A DNA stretch of 64,000 nucleotides from NCBI GenBank assembly GCA_963704075.1, contig CAVPGV010000009.1, positions 248,001-312,000 on the forward strand, read 5' to 3'. Under the pieces are notes generated by a model that searched no databases, was not told the origin of the DNA, and saw only the letters and a program-made list of their open reading frames with translations. Numbering within the stretch: the stretch's first letter is position 1; every line of letters starts with the position of its first letter. The position numbers and the translations under genes are program-made. This document shows positions 26,924 through 36,140 of this stretch, piece by piece. The stretch comes from JADKAV01 sp963704075. Its GTDB lineage: Bacteria; Actinomycetota; Actinomycetes; S36-B12; UBA10799.

Positions 26924-26954
26924 CGGGCCAGTCAGTTCTCCACCGACTGGCCCG
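26924..26954. terminator. Stem-loop between DUF998 and fadB genes
   Basis: A perfect 10-bp inverted repeat CGGGCCAGTC/GACTGGCCCG with an 11-base loop lies just after the DUF998 stop codon and before the convergent fadB stop. No U-run follows on either strand. It is best read as a bidirectional terminator hairpin. Confidence 0.65.
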
Positions 26955-27021
26955 CCGGCGTTGCGCTGGCGGCGCAGGGCCCGACCCCTGAGGGCCGGCC
27001 CCCGCGCCAGGACTGAGCGGC

Positions 27022-29181
27022 CTACAGGTACTGCTCGCCGCGGTCGGCCCGCGCCACCAGCGAGGCGGGGACAGCGAAGCGTTCACCGTACTTCTCGGCG
27101 AACTCGCGTGCCCTGGCCACGAATTCGGCCAATCCGTAACCGTTGATGTACTGCAGCACACCCCCGGTCCACGGCGGGAACCCGATCCCGAAGATGGAGC
27201 CGATGTTCGCATCCGGAACGTTGCGCAGGACGCCCTCGTCCAGGCAGCGCACCGAGTCCAGTGCCTCGACGAACAACATCCGCTCCTGCAACTCGGTGAG
27301 GTCGATCGACGCGGGATCGATGTCCGATCCCCAGGTCTCGAGCAGGCCCGGCCACAAACCGACCCGCTTGCCGTCCTCGTAGTCGTAGAACCCGGCACCG
27401 GCCGCGCGGCCGCCGCGGTCGAACTCCACGACCATCTTGTCGATGACCGGGTAGGAGGGATGCTCGGGGAAGTCCCAGCCCTCGGCAGCTGCGGCCTCCC
27501 GGGAGGCCTCCCGGATCCGACGGCCCAGCGTCAGGCTGACCTCGTCGAACAGCGCCAGCGGTCCGGTCGGGTAGCCGGCCTGCAGTGCTGCTTGCTCGAT
27601 GCTGGCCGCCGGGATCCCCTCGGCCAGCATCGCCGCGGCCTCGCCCATGAACGTGCCGATGACGCGACTGGTGAAGAACCCGCGGCTGTCGTTGACGACG
27701 ATCGGGGTCTTCTTGATCTGCAGGGCGACGTCCACGGCTTGCGCGATCGCCGCATCCGAGGTCTGCTCCCCGACGACGATCTCCAGCAGCGGCATCTTGT
27801 CCACCGGCGAGAAGAAGTGCATACCGATGAAGTCGGCCGGCCGGGTCACCGCGTCAGCGAGCCCGGTGACGGGCAGGGTCGAGGTGTTGGAGGCCAGCAG
27901 CGCGTCCCAGGCCAGGAACGGCTCGATCTCCGCGTAGACCTTCTTCTTCAGCGCCGGGTCCTCGAACACCGCCTCGATCAGCAGGTCGGCACCCTTGGCG
28001 TCGGCTGGGTTGTCGGTGGAGTGATCCGGGCCAGCACCTCATCGGCGGCCTCCTGGGTCATCCTGCCCCGGCTCACGGCCTTGTCCAGCAGCTTCTCGCT
28101 GTAGGCCTTGCCCTTCTGCGCCGACTCCAGCGTGACATCCTTGAGTACGACCTCCATGCCGGAACGCGCCGACACGTAGGCGATGCCGGCGCCCATCATG
28201 CCCGCTCCGAGGACCACGACCTTCTTGGCCGTGTACTTCTCGTGGCCCTTCGGGCCGGCTGCTGCCCTTCATGATCCCCTGCAGGTCGAAGAAGAACGCC
28301 TTGATCATGTTCTTGCTGACCTGGCCGGTGGCGAGACTGACGAAGTACTGCGTCTCGATGCGCAGTGCGTTGTCGACGTCCACCTGGGAACCCTCGACCG
28401 CCGCGGCCATGATGGCCTCCGGGGCAGGCATGGGTGCGCCCTTGATCTGCTTGCGCAGGTTCGCCGGGAACGCCGGCAGCATCGCGGCGAACTTGGGATT
28501 CGACGGGGTGCCACCGGGGATCTTGTAGCCCTTGACGTCCCACGGCTGTACCGCATCCGGGTTGGCCCTGATCCAGGCCTTCGCCGCGGCGATCAACTCC
28601 GCCGGGTCGCTGACGAGTTCGTCGACCAGTCCCACCTCGAGTGCGGCCGCGGGCTTGCGGCGCTGTCCCTGCAGGAGGACCTCCATGAGCGCCTTCTGCA
28701 GCCCGAACATGCGCACGGTGCGGGCCACGCCGCCGCCGCCGGGCAACAAGCCCAGACTCACCTCGGGCAGCCCGATCTCACTGCCCTTGACGTCCAGCGC
28801 GATCCGGTGGTGACAGGCCAGGGCGATCTCCAGGCCACCGCCGAGCGCAGCGCCGTTGATGGCTGCCACGACGGGCTTGCCCAGCGTCTCGAGTTGCCGG
28901 CTCAGGCCCTTGAACGTCTGCAGTTGCTCGGTCAGCGCCTGCGCGTCCGCGGGCGTGGCCTGGCTCAGCAACGTCAGGTCGCCACCGGCGAAGAAGGTCT
29001 TCTTCCCCGAGGTGATGACCACACCGGCGATGTCGTCCTTCTCCGCGAGCAGGCGCTGCATCGTTTCGGCGAAACTCGACTGGAACGTCGCGTTCATCGT
29101 GTTGGCGCCCTGGTCCGGGTCATCCATCGTCAGCGTGACGATCCCGTCGGCGTCCGTGTCCCAAGCGATCATGTTCGTCAT
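27022..29181 (-). CDS. fadB: Fatty acid oxidation multifunctional protein FadB, two frameshifts
   Basis: A bifunctional enoyl-CoA hydratase/3-hydroxyacyl-CoA dehydrogenase of beta-oxidation. The hydratase domain (29181 to about 28255) shows INGAALGGGLEIALACHHRI and LPEVSLGLLPGGGGVARTVR (the latter shown in full, 20 residues). The dehydrogenase NAD-binding start MVLGAGMMGAGIAY is in a second frame (about 28250 to 28020). The rest, with ASNTSTLPVT, GMHFFSPVDKMPLLEIV and NDSRGFFTSRV, is in a third. The total is about 719 residues, as in mycobacterial FadB. Two single indels near 28255 and 28015 explain the breaks. It follows fadA by 4 bp. Confidence 0.93.
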
Positions 29182-29185
29182 TTCC

Positions 29186-30401
29186 TCAGACCCTTTCGAC
29201 GATCGTGGCCAGACCCATGCCGCCACCGATGCACAACGTGACCAATCCGTACCGGCCGCCGGAACGTTCCAGTTCGTCGACGACGGTCCCGAGGATCATC
29301 GCGCCGGTGGCTCCCAGCGGGTGTCCCATGGAGATCGCCCCCCCGTTGAGGTTGACCTTCTCCATGGGCAGGTCGAAGTCCTTCACCCACTTGAGAACGA
29401 CCGCGGCGAACGCCTCGTTGAGTTCCCAGACGTCGATGTCGTCGACGGTCAGGCCGGCGGTCTTCAAAACCTTGCGGGTGGCCGGCGTGGGGCCGGTGAG
29501 CATGATCGTCGGATCCGCGCCGGACACCGCCGTCGCGACGATCCGGGCGCGCGGCGCCATGCCGAAGTCCTTGCCGACCTGCTCGTTGCCGACGACCACC
29601 AGAGCGGCGCCGTCGACGATGCCCGAGGAGTTGCCCGGGGTGTGCACGTGGTCGATCGACTCGACCCAGTGGAACTTCTGCAGCGCAACCGCGTCGAAAC
29701 CACCCATCTCACCGATGCCGGCGAACGACGGCCTGAGCTTTGCCAGCGACTCCATCGTCGTGTCGGGACGCATGTGCTCGTCGTGGTCGAGCAGGGTCAC
29801 ACCGTTGCGGTCCTTCACGGGCACCACGGACTTGGCGAAGTTGCCGGCACTCCACGCGGCCGCCGACCGCTGCTGGGACTGCACGGCGTAGGCGTCGACG
29901 TCCTCGCGCGTGAAACCCTCCGTGGTGGCGATGAGGTCGGCACTGATGCCCTGCGGCACGAAGTAGGTGTCGTAGGCGGTCTCGGGATCCATGGCCCACG
30001 CGCCGCCGTCGGAGCCCATGGGCACGCGGCTCATGCACTCGACGCCGCCGGCGATGATCAACTGGTCCCATCCGGAGCGGACCTTCTGCGCGGCGATGTT
30101 GACGGCTTCGAGCGCGGAGGCGCAGAACCGGTTGACCTGGGTACCCGCGACGGTGTCGGGGAGACCGGCGAAGATCGCGGCGGTCTTGGCGATGTCGGCA
30201 CCCTGGTCGCCCACCGGGGTGACGCAGCCGAGCACGAGATCATCGATCGCGTTCGGGTCCATGTTCGGATGCCGCGTGCGCAGTTCGTCGATGAGTCCGG
30301 TCACCAGGGTCACGGGCTTGACGCCGTGCAGCGAACCGTTGGCCTTTGCCCCGGCCGCGGGGGGTGCGGATCGCTTCGTAGATGTACGCTTCGTTGGCCA
30401 T
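29186..30401 (-). CDS. fadA: Acetyl-CoA acetyltransferase FadA (thiolase), one frameshift near the start
   Basis: The thiolase partner of FadB cleaves 3-ketoacyl-CoA. The nucleophilic Cys is in VNRFCASALEAV near residue 91, and the second active-site blocks are NLNGGAISMGHPLGATGA near 341-358 and LVTLCIGGGMGLA near 376-388. The natural N-terminus, reading from ATG at 30401 (MANEAYIYEAIRTPRGRGK), is in a different frame from the rest. One extra base near 30345-30360, in a G/C-rich run, explains this. An alternative GTG at 30406 in the main frame gives an N-terminus without family similarity. A ribosome binding site (AAGGAG) precedes 30401. Confidence 0.93.
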
Positions 30402-30431
30402 GCCACTCCTTCGATCGGGCTTGGCCTCAGA

Positions 30432-31635
30432 CTAAGCGGGGGCTACGTCATCCACATCAGCCGGTTGTGGATGCGCGCCCGAACGGCTGCCGATCGCGGT
30501 GGCGATCTGCGGGAACAACATCACGGACACTACGCCGGCGCCCACCAGCGTCGCCGCGTCCCCGTTCGTCATGAGCCCTGCCTCCTGGCCCACCTGGGAC
30601 AGTGCGACGAGCAGTGGCAGGGCCGTTGACGTGTAGAAGACCATCTGCCACCGCTGGTTGACGGTGAGCACTTCCGGTACATGTACAGTGCCGGCAGGCC
30701 GCGGATCGCCAGCATGAGGGCCGCGAAGACAATCGGCTTCCAGGGGGCGGCCAGGATCGACGCGATGTCGAGGGTCATCCCGGAGTTGATGAAGAAGATG
30801 GGGATGAACAGACCCCAACTGACGGCCTCCAATTTGCGCTCGAGGCTGTCGGTGTCGCCGGGCGCCCACCGCCGCAGCACAACGCCGGCCAGGAAACCGC
30901 CGAGCACGATGTCGAGGCCGAAGTCCTCGGCGAGCATCAGCAGGAACACCAGCAGGATCACCGTCCAGCGAAGGGTGATCTGTCCGGTGGCGTGCTCCTG
31001 CAGACTCAGCCGGACGGCGACACCGCGCCGCTGCGCCCGTATCAGCACTTGCAGCACCATGAACACCGCGATCCCCATCGCGACCAACGCGATGATCCCG
31101 CCGATGGCCCCCGTGGCGCTGAGGAGCAGGGCCATGGCGACGATCGGCAGGAATTCGCCGACCGCACCGGCGGCGAACACGAAAGGACCCAGCGCGGTCT
31201 TCAGCGTCCCGTTGTCGCGCAGGATCGGCAGCAGGGTCCCCAGCGCCGTGGTGGTCAGCGCGATCGTCACCTCCACACTTCCGTCGACCACCTAGAACTG
31301 CTGGAACACGAGCACCGCAGCCAAGCGCCATCACCGCGGTGAGCAGCCAGGATCGGATGGCGAGTTCTGCCCGGCAACTGACTGAACAGGCGCGTCTCGA
31401 GTTCGTAGCCGGCCATGAGGAAAAGGAACCCGAGCCCGAGTTGCGACAGCGCCTCGATCTGATCCGGGCTGGCCCAGTTGAGTGCTTCCGGGCCGATCAG
31501 GATCCCCCCGAGGATCAGGAAGACGACCTGCGGCAGCGACGGACCCGGCAGCAGTGCTGTGATCATCGGGGCGATCCCGGCGACGACCGCGACCGCGAAC
31601 AGGGACTCCAGCAGAGAGGGCATGGCGTCAAGCAT
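30432..31635 (-). CDS. Kef-type cation:proton antiporter (CPA2 family), two frameshifts
   Basis: This is a membrane transporter with about twelve helices. The N-terminal part (31635 to about 31320) has VVFLILGGILIGPEALNW and LGLGFLFLMAGYELET. The middle (about 31320-30690) has GAVGEFLPIVAMALLLSA, VLGGFLAGVVLRRW and FFINSGMTLD. The C-terminal part (about 30690-30432) is in a third frame. These are hallmarks of KefB/NapA-like monovalent cation:proton antiporters. The joined length is about 400 residues. No regulatory TrkA domain is attached. The start is either ATG 31635 or ATG 31623; the former lies only 5 bases from a strong stem-loop. Confidence 0.87.
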
Positions 31636-31639
31636 GCCC

Positions 31640-31670
31640 GGCCGTGATGCGATCCGCTCGCATCACGGCC
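31640..31670. terminator. Strong stem-loop between the lipoprotein and antiporter genes
   Basis: A perfect 13-bp inverted repeat, GGCCGTGATGCGA and its complement, with a five-base loop. It begins 10 bases after the lipoprotein stop codon and ends five bases before the antiporter start, both on the minus strand. There is no U-run. It probably ends or attenuates the lipoprotein transcript. Confidence 0.7.
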
Positions 31671-31680
31671 CTACCGGCCC

Positions 31681-32088
31681 TCAGTTGGCCAAGGCCTCCT
31701 GCAGCCTGGTCGTGCACTCCTGGACCTTCGTCGCCTGCGACGGATCGTTGATCAGCTCCTGGGTGAGCTGCGACGCGATGTCCTGCAGTTCCTGGGCCTT
31801 CGCCTGCAACGCAGTGGCGTCCACCGACGTCGGATCATCGATCAGTTTCTTGGCCTCGGCGGCGTACTCATCGACCTTCTGGCAGTACTCGTCGACCGCA
31901 CTACCGGCCTCCATGGTCCCGTCGGTGGCCTCCATCGAAGCGCCCTCGGTCGGCTCCATGGCCTCGGTCTCGGCGGGGGTGGCCGCGGCGGTCGTCTCAG
32001 TGGCAGTGGTGGTGTCGTCGCCGCCGCACGCGGCCAGGCCACCGAACAGCAGGGGCACCACGACAACAATTCCCAGTAGTCTCTTCAT
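31681..32088 (-). CDS. Small secreted lipoprotein, unknown function
   Basis: A 135-residue predicted lipoprotein with signal peptide and lipobox GLAAC (Cys at residue 21). A Thr/Ala/Glu-rich linker (residues 24-60) leads to a helical domain from about residue 62 to 135, which has two cysteines (in EYCQKV and VQECTT) that could form a disulfide across a two- or three-helix bundle. I do not recognise a family with confidence. A stem-loop follows its stop codon. Confidence 0.78.
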   Translation of the reverse strand: MKRLLGIVVVVPLLFGGLAACGGDDTTTATETTAAATPAETEAMEPTEGASMEATDGTMEAGSAVDEYCQKVDEYAAEAKKLIDDPTSVDATALQAKAQELQDIASQLTQELINDPSQATKVQECTTRLQEALAN

Positions 32089-32233
32089 CGGGCCCTCCCA
32101 GGCATCGGATCGGGCGACTCTACCGGAGGAAGCGACGTTGCCATAGGGACCGAACGGCCGAACCTCGATCTCCGGTGTCTCCGCACATGTCGAAGCACCT
32201 CGCGAACCTGACCGAACCCCCTGCTGGCGCGAC

Positions 32234-32941
32234 TCAGCGCGGCCGCCGGTGCTCGGTCCACTGCCGCCCATCCCACCACCGCAACTGGTTCGGGTCCTCG
32301 GGGTCGGGGTACCAGGAGCCGATCTGGTCGGGGTTCTGGATCGGGGCCGACGGCGCCGAATGACCCGCAGCCGGTGCCATCCCGTAGTAGCCAGTGGCCG
32401 CGGCCGGTTCTGGCGCGCGCCGGCCCAGGACCGCCGCGACGATCAGCCAGACCACACCGACCACCGAGAGGAACCCTCCGAGCATGGCCAGTCCCGCACC
32501 ACGGAACGCACCCAGCAGCGTCTGCGAGACGGACGGGCCGAGCACGAGGGTGGCACCGGAGTCCGTGGCCGAAACGGTGTAGGAACCGGCGGTGTCGGCG
32601 GTGAAGGAGACCACACCGACATACGTCGCGTCGCCGAGCGTGACGGTGGTCTTCGTCGATCCGCAGGAGATGCAAGTGACCGGGACGGCGCCGGCGGGGC
32701 CGGTGACCGTGATCGAATCCGGGTCGATCGTCACCCGGGCCGAGGTCGCGTCGGTGATTCCCGCGGACTCATACACGACGTAGCCGCCGGGTTCCAGCTG
32801 CGAGGTGCTCTCACCGGGGGTGCGCCATTGCTCCCCCACCGTGTTCAAGGACGACGCGACGCCGCTGACCGCGTTCACCACCCCGACGGCGAACACGACC
32901 ACTCCGAGCACGATCAGCAGGATGGGCAGCACCTTGCGCAT
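32234..32941 (-). CDS. DUF2510 membrane protein
   Basis: A 235-residue protein with a membrane helix near residues 4-24, an extracytoplasmic beta-rich domain (about 30-130) containing a CISC pair near residues 89-92, and a second helix near 148-172. The C-terminal domain of about 25 residues, GSWYPDPEDPNQLRWWDGRQ and on, is the DUF2510 module (typically W-Y-x-D-P...R-W-W-D-G..W-T). DUF2510 is common at the ends of actinobacterial membrane proteins. Function is unknown. The gene is divergent from the lyase gene at 33038. Confidence 0.83.
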   Translation of the reverse strand: MRKVLPILLIVLGVVVFAVGVVNAVSGVASSLNTVGEQWRTPGESTSQLEPGGYVVYESAGITDATSARVTIDPDSITVTGPAGAVPVTCISCGSTKTTVTLGDATYVGVVSFTADTAGSYTVSATDSGATLVLGPSVSQTLLGAFRGAGLAMLGGFLSVVGVVWLIVAAVLGRRAPEPAAATGYYGMAPAAGHSAPSAPIQNPDQIGSWYPDPEDPNQLRWWDGRQWTEHRRPR

Positions 32942-33037
32942 ATCCCCAGCCTGCCACGTTCCTGGCCCAGGAGGCACCGAATACAACCACGACGAACCGG
33001 CGCAGAGGGCGCCTGCACAGGCGTAGGCTTGATCGGT

Positions 33038-34429
33038 GTGAGCGACTTCGACGACTTCATCGACGGTTTCTATCCCTACCGCAAGGAAACGGTCAACTAC
33101 CGTCGGATCCCCGACGAACCACGCGACCGCTCCGAGATCCTCTCCGAGATCGCCTCCATGGCCAGTCGCGAGGATGCCACCGGCGATGAGGGCAAGGTGT
33201 CGGGCAGCCTCTACAGCGGCGACCACGAGCACTACGCCTACCTCGGGGAGGTGTTCTCTCAGTTCTCGCATGCGAACGTGCTGCAGCGCGACATGTACCC
33301 CTCCGCAACGAAGTTCGAGGCTGAGATCATCGCTATGGTCCTGGACCTGCTCAACGGCGACGCGAACGCGTGCGGAGTGGTCACCAGCGGCGGTTCCGAG
33401 TCACTGATCACCGCGTTGTACACCTACCGCGAGGCAGCGCGCGAGCGCGGAGTGACCAAGCCCAACGTCGTCATGCCGATCACCGCGCACGTGGCGTTGG
33501 ACAAGGGCGCCTACTGGATGGACATCGAGGTCCGCCACGCACCGCTGACCGACAAGTACACCGCCGACGTCGCAGCGATGGCCGACCTGATCGACGACCA
33601 AACCATCGCGCTGGTCGGTTCGGCCGGTGACTACGGCCACGGCCTGATCGACCCCATCGAGGACATCGCGGCGCTTGCCGCCGAACGCGGGATCGGAATG
33701 CACGTCGACGGGTGCCTCGGCGGGCTGCTGTGGCCGTGGGCCGAGGAACTCGGCTACGACATCCCGCTGTGGGACTTCCGGGTCCCCGGCGTCACCTCGA
33801 TCTCCGCGGACACGCACAAGTACGGCTACTCGATCAAAGGCACGTCCACGTTGCTCTACCGCGACAAGGACCTGCGTCGTCACCAGTACTTCACGTACCC
33901 GGATTGGCCCGGCGGCCTCTACCTGTCCCCCGGGCTGGCCGGTTCCCGCTCGGGCGGCCTGATCGCGGCCACATGGGCGGCGATGGTCACCACCGGACGT
34001 CAGGGGTACCTGGACGCTGCGCGCGGGATCATGGAGACCGCGGCCACCATCCGCGCCGGCATCGACGACATGAACGGGCTGCAGGTCATCGGCGACCCCA
34101 AGTTCCTCATCGCGTTCATGGCTGACCGCGACGACCTCGACATCTACCTGGTCAACGACGCGCTGAAGAAAGCCGGCTGGCGCATGAACGCCCTGCAGTT
34201 GCCGGCTGCGCTGCACTTCTGCGTCACCCGCCCCAACACCCGGCCCGGTATCGCGCAGGCCTTCCTCGATGACCTGCAGGGTGCTGTCGACTACGCGCTG
34301 GACAACGTCGGAACACCGGCTGCCAGCGGCGCGATGTACGGCTTCGGTCACACCCCGCAGGGCAACCAGACGATCAACATGCTGATGTCCGGGGTCCTGG
34401 ACGCGATGCACGAGGTGGCTCCCGAGTGA
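33038..34429 (+). CDS. Sphingosine-1-phosphate lyase-like PLP-dependent lyase
   Basis: A 463-residue group II PLP enzyme. The match to the eukaryotic and bacterial sphingosine-1-phosphate lyase branch is strong by eye: VTSGGSESLITALYTYR near residues 115-131, HVDGCLGGLLWPWAEE near 222-237 (Asp224 should bind the PLP ring), and FRVPGVTSISADTHKYGYS near 247-265 with the Schiff-base Lys261. AGSRSGG and an acidic N-terminus also match. Such enzymes split a phosphorylated 2-amino-1,3-diol-type chain into a fatty aldehyde and phosphoethanolamine; related family members are amino acid decarboxylases. The membrane anchor of the eukaryotic enzyme is absent. GTG start; its stop overlaps the next gene (GTGA). 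Confidence 0.88.
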   Translation: MSDFDDFIDGFYPYRKETVNYRRIPDEPRDRSEILSEIASMASREDATGDEGKVSGSLYSGDHEHYAYLGEVFSQFSHANVLQRDMYPSATKFEAEIIAMVLDLLNGDANACGVVTSGGSESLITALYTYREAARERGVTKPNVVMPITAHVALDKGAYWMDIEVRHAPLTDKYTADVAAMADLIDDQTIALVGSAGDYGHGLIDPIEDIAALAAERGIGMHVDGCLGGLLWPWAEELGYDIPLWDFRVPGVTSISADTHKYGYSIKGTSTLLYRDKDLRRHQYFTYPDWPGGLYLSPGLAGSRSGGLIAATWAAMVTTGRQGYLDAARGIMETAATIRAGIDDMNGLQVIGDPKFLIAFMADRDDLDIYLVNDALKKAGWRMNALQLPAALHFCVTRPNTRPGIAQAFLDDLQGAVDYALDNVGTPAASGAMYGFGHTPQGNQTINMLMSGVLDAMHEVAPE

Positions 34430-36018
34430 GTTGGATCCTGGCCATCGACCTCGGCAACGGTGGCCCGAAGGTCGCCGCCGTCGACGTCGACGGTCGGATT
34501 CTCGCCACCGCCTTCCAGCCGGTATCGGTGTACGTGGGCCGCGACGGGACCGCCACCCAGGACGCCATCGAATGGGAAGTGGCCCTGCGCTCGGCCATCG
34601 CCCGGGTGACCGAGGACGTGTCACGCGACGAGTTGTACGCGATCGGCATCACCGGCCAATGGGCCTCCACCGTTCCGGTCGGCCCGGACGACACACCCGC
34701 GGGACCCGTCATGCTGTGGTCCGACACCCGCTCGCGGCACAACGTCCGCAAACTCATCGGCGGGCCGATCTCGTTCGGAGGATACGCACCGCAGAAGGTG
34801 CTGCCCTGGCTGCGGATCACCGGCGGCGCCCCCAATCCGTCCGGAGCCGATCCCACCGGGCACTCGCTGCTGCTGCAGAACGAACTGTCCGAGATCGGTG
34901 CGCGCTGCCGCGTGCTGCTGGAGCCGGTGGACTACGTGGCTTTCCTGCTCACGGGCAGGGCTGCGGCGACGCCCGCGTCCATGACCGCCTCCTGGTTGAC
35001 CGACAACCACATCGGGGCCGAGCCGGTGTACGTCGACGACCTGGTGCGGCGTTCCGGGCGCAATCGCGACCTGCTTCCGGAACTGATCCCCACTGGATCG
35101 ATCCAGGGCGCTCTGCTGCCCGAACCAGCCGAACGGCTCGGGCTCAAAGCCGGCGTGCCCGTCGCCTGCGGGATACCCGATGTCCACGCCGCTGTGATCG
35201 GCAGCGGCGCGGTCAGCGCCTACGACACGCACCTGGCGGTGTCCACCACGGCTTGGCTGTCCGCGCGGGTCCCGTTCAAGCGCACCGACATCCTGCACTC
35301 GATCGCGACCCTGCCCGGCATGGACCCGACGATGAACCTCGTCGGGAACAACATCGAGACCGGCGGCGCCGCGCTGTCCTGGCTGCGCGAGCAGATCATC
35401 GCCCCTTCCGACGGCTTGCTCGGCGGGGGCAGTGGCATCGGTGCCGACGGCGCCGCCCCGGTCTTCGAGCAGCCGACGTACGACGCCCTGACCACCTTGG
35501 CGGCTACCGCGCCGGCCGGATGCGAAGGTCTGATCTTCACGCCATGGCTGGCCGGGGAGCGCAGCCCGATCGAGGACAAGAACCTGCGGGCGGCCTTCGT
35601 CAACATGTCGTTCCGCACCGACCGGGCGATGATGGTCCGCGCAGTGCTGGAAGGCGTCGCGCTCAACATCGCGTGGCTGTTCGCCTATTACGAGAAGTAC
35701 CTCAAACGCCCGGTTCCGAGCCTGCGCATCCTGGGCGGTGGCGCGCAGTCCGACCTGTGGTGTTCGATCATCGCGTCCACACTGGACCGGCGCATCGAAC
35801 AGGTGGAGGACCCGCTCAACGCACAACTGCGGGGGGTGGCCATGTGGGCGCTGGTATGCATGGGCGAACTGACTCTGGAGCAGGCGGCAGCGCGCGTCCC
35901 GGTGGCACGGACGTTCGAGCCGGTGCCCGGGGAGCGCGAGGTCTACCAGCGCCATTTCACTGAGTACAAGAAGCTCTACCCGGCCCTGAAGGGCTTCTAC
36001 CGGCGGATGAACGGATAG
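34426..36018 (+). CDS. FGGY-family carbohydrate kinase
   Basis: A 530-residue kinase of the xylulokinase/glycerol kinase type. The first phosphate loop is AIDLGNGGPKVAAVDVDG near residues 6-23. The substrate region ITGQWAS lies near residues 74-80 and the second nucleotide motif LRILGGGAQSDLWC near 432-445. The GVPVACGIPDVHAA stretch near 244-257 corresponds to the phosphate-2 region. The subfamily substrate cannot be read off. The start codon forms a GTGA overlap with the lyase, so the two are translationally coupled. A perfect stem-loop follows the stop codon. Confidence 0.88.
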   Translation: MSWILAIDLGNGGPKVAAVDVDGRILATAFQPVSVYVGRDGTATQDAIEWEVALRSAIARVTEDVSRDELYAIGITGQWASTVPVGPDDTPAGPVMLWSDTRSRHNVRKLIGGPISFGGYAPQKVLPWLRITGGAPNPSGADPTGHSLLLQNELSEIGARCRVLLEPVDYVAFLLTGRAAATPASMTASWLTDNHIGAEPVYVDDLVRRSGRNRDLLPELIPTGSIQGALLPEPAERLGLKAGVPVACGIPDVHAAVIGSGAVSAYDTHLAVSTTAWLSARVPFKRTDILHSIATLPGMDPTMNLVGNNIETGGAALSWLREQIIAPSDGLLGGGSGIGADGAAPVFEQPTYDALTTLAATAPAGCEGLIFTPWLAGERSPIEDKNLRAAFVNMSFRTDRAMMVRAVLEGVALNIAWLFAYYEKYLKRPVPSLRILGGGAQSDLWCSIIASTLDRRIEQVEDPLNAQLRGVAMWALVCMGELTLEQAAARVPVARTFEPVPGEREVYQRHFTEYKKLYPALKGFYRRMNG

Positions 36019-36022
36019 CCGC

Positions 36023-36048
36023 GACTCTGACTCACCTGGGTCAGAGTC
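36023..36048 (+). terminator. Stem-loop after the FGGY kinase gene
   Basis: A perfect 9-bp inverted repeat GACTCTGAC/GTCAGAGTC with an eight-base loop starts five bases after the kinase stop codon. There is no U-run. It separates the lyase-kinase pair from the aldehyde dehydrogenase gene, which has its own possible -10 at 36111. Confidence 0.65.
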
Positions 36049-36110
36049 GGGTTGGGCCCGCGACCCACCCGACGAAAACTGAATCACCTCGCAATGGGCT
36101 GCCTCAGGCG

Positions 36111-36116
36111 TAACCT
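36111..36116 (+). promoter_or_regulatory. Possible -10 element upstream of the aldehyde dehydrogenase gene
   Basis: TAACCT lies 24 bases before the ATG at 36141, with the ribosome binding site AGGAGG in between. No clear -35 hexamer is seen. Confidence 0.35.
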
Positions 36117-36140
36117 GGAAGCGGATAGGAGGTGGGCGAG

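Noticed and set aside
32249..33037. A 263-residue N-terminal extension of the S1P-lyase-like protein.
   Set aside because: This part is the antisense of the DUF2510 gene and has the low-complexity composition of a shadow frame. The lyase family starts at the GTG at 33038.
36132..36140. GTG at 36132 as the aldehyde dehydrogenase start.
   Set aside because: It overlaps the ribosome binding site AGGAGG, which is correctly spaced for the ATG at 36141.
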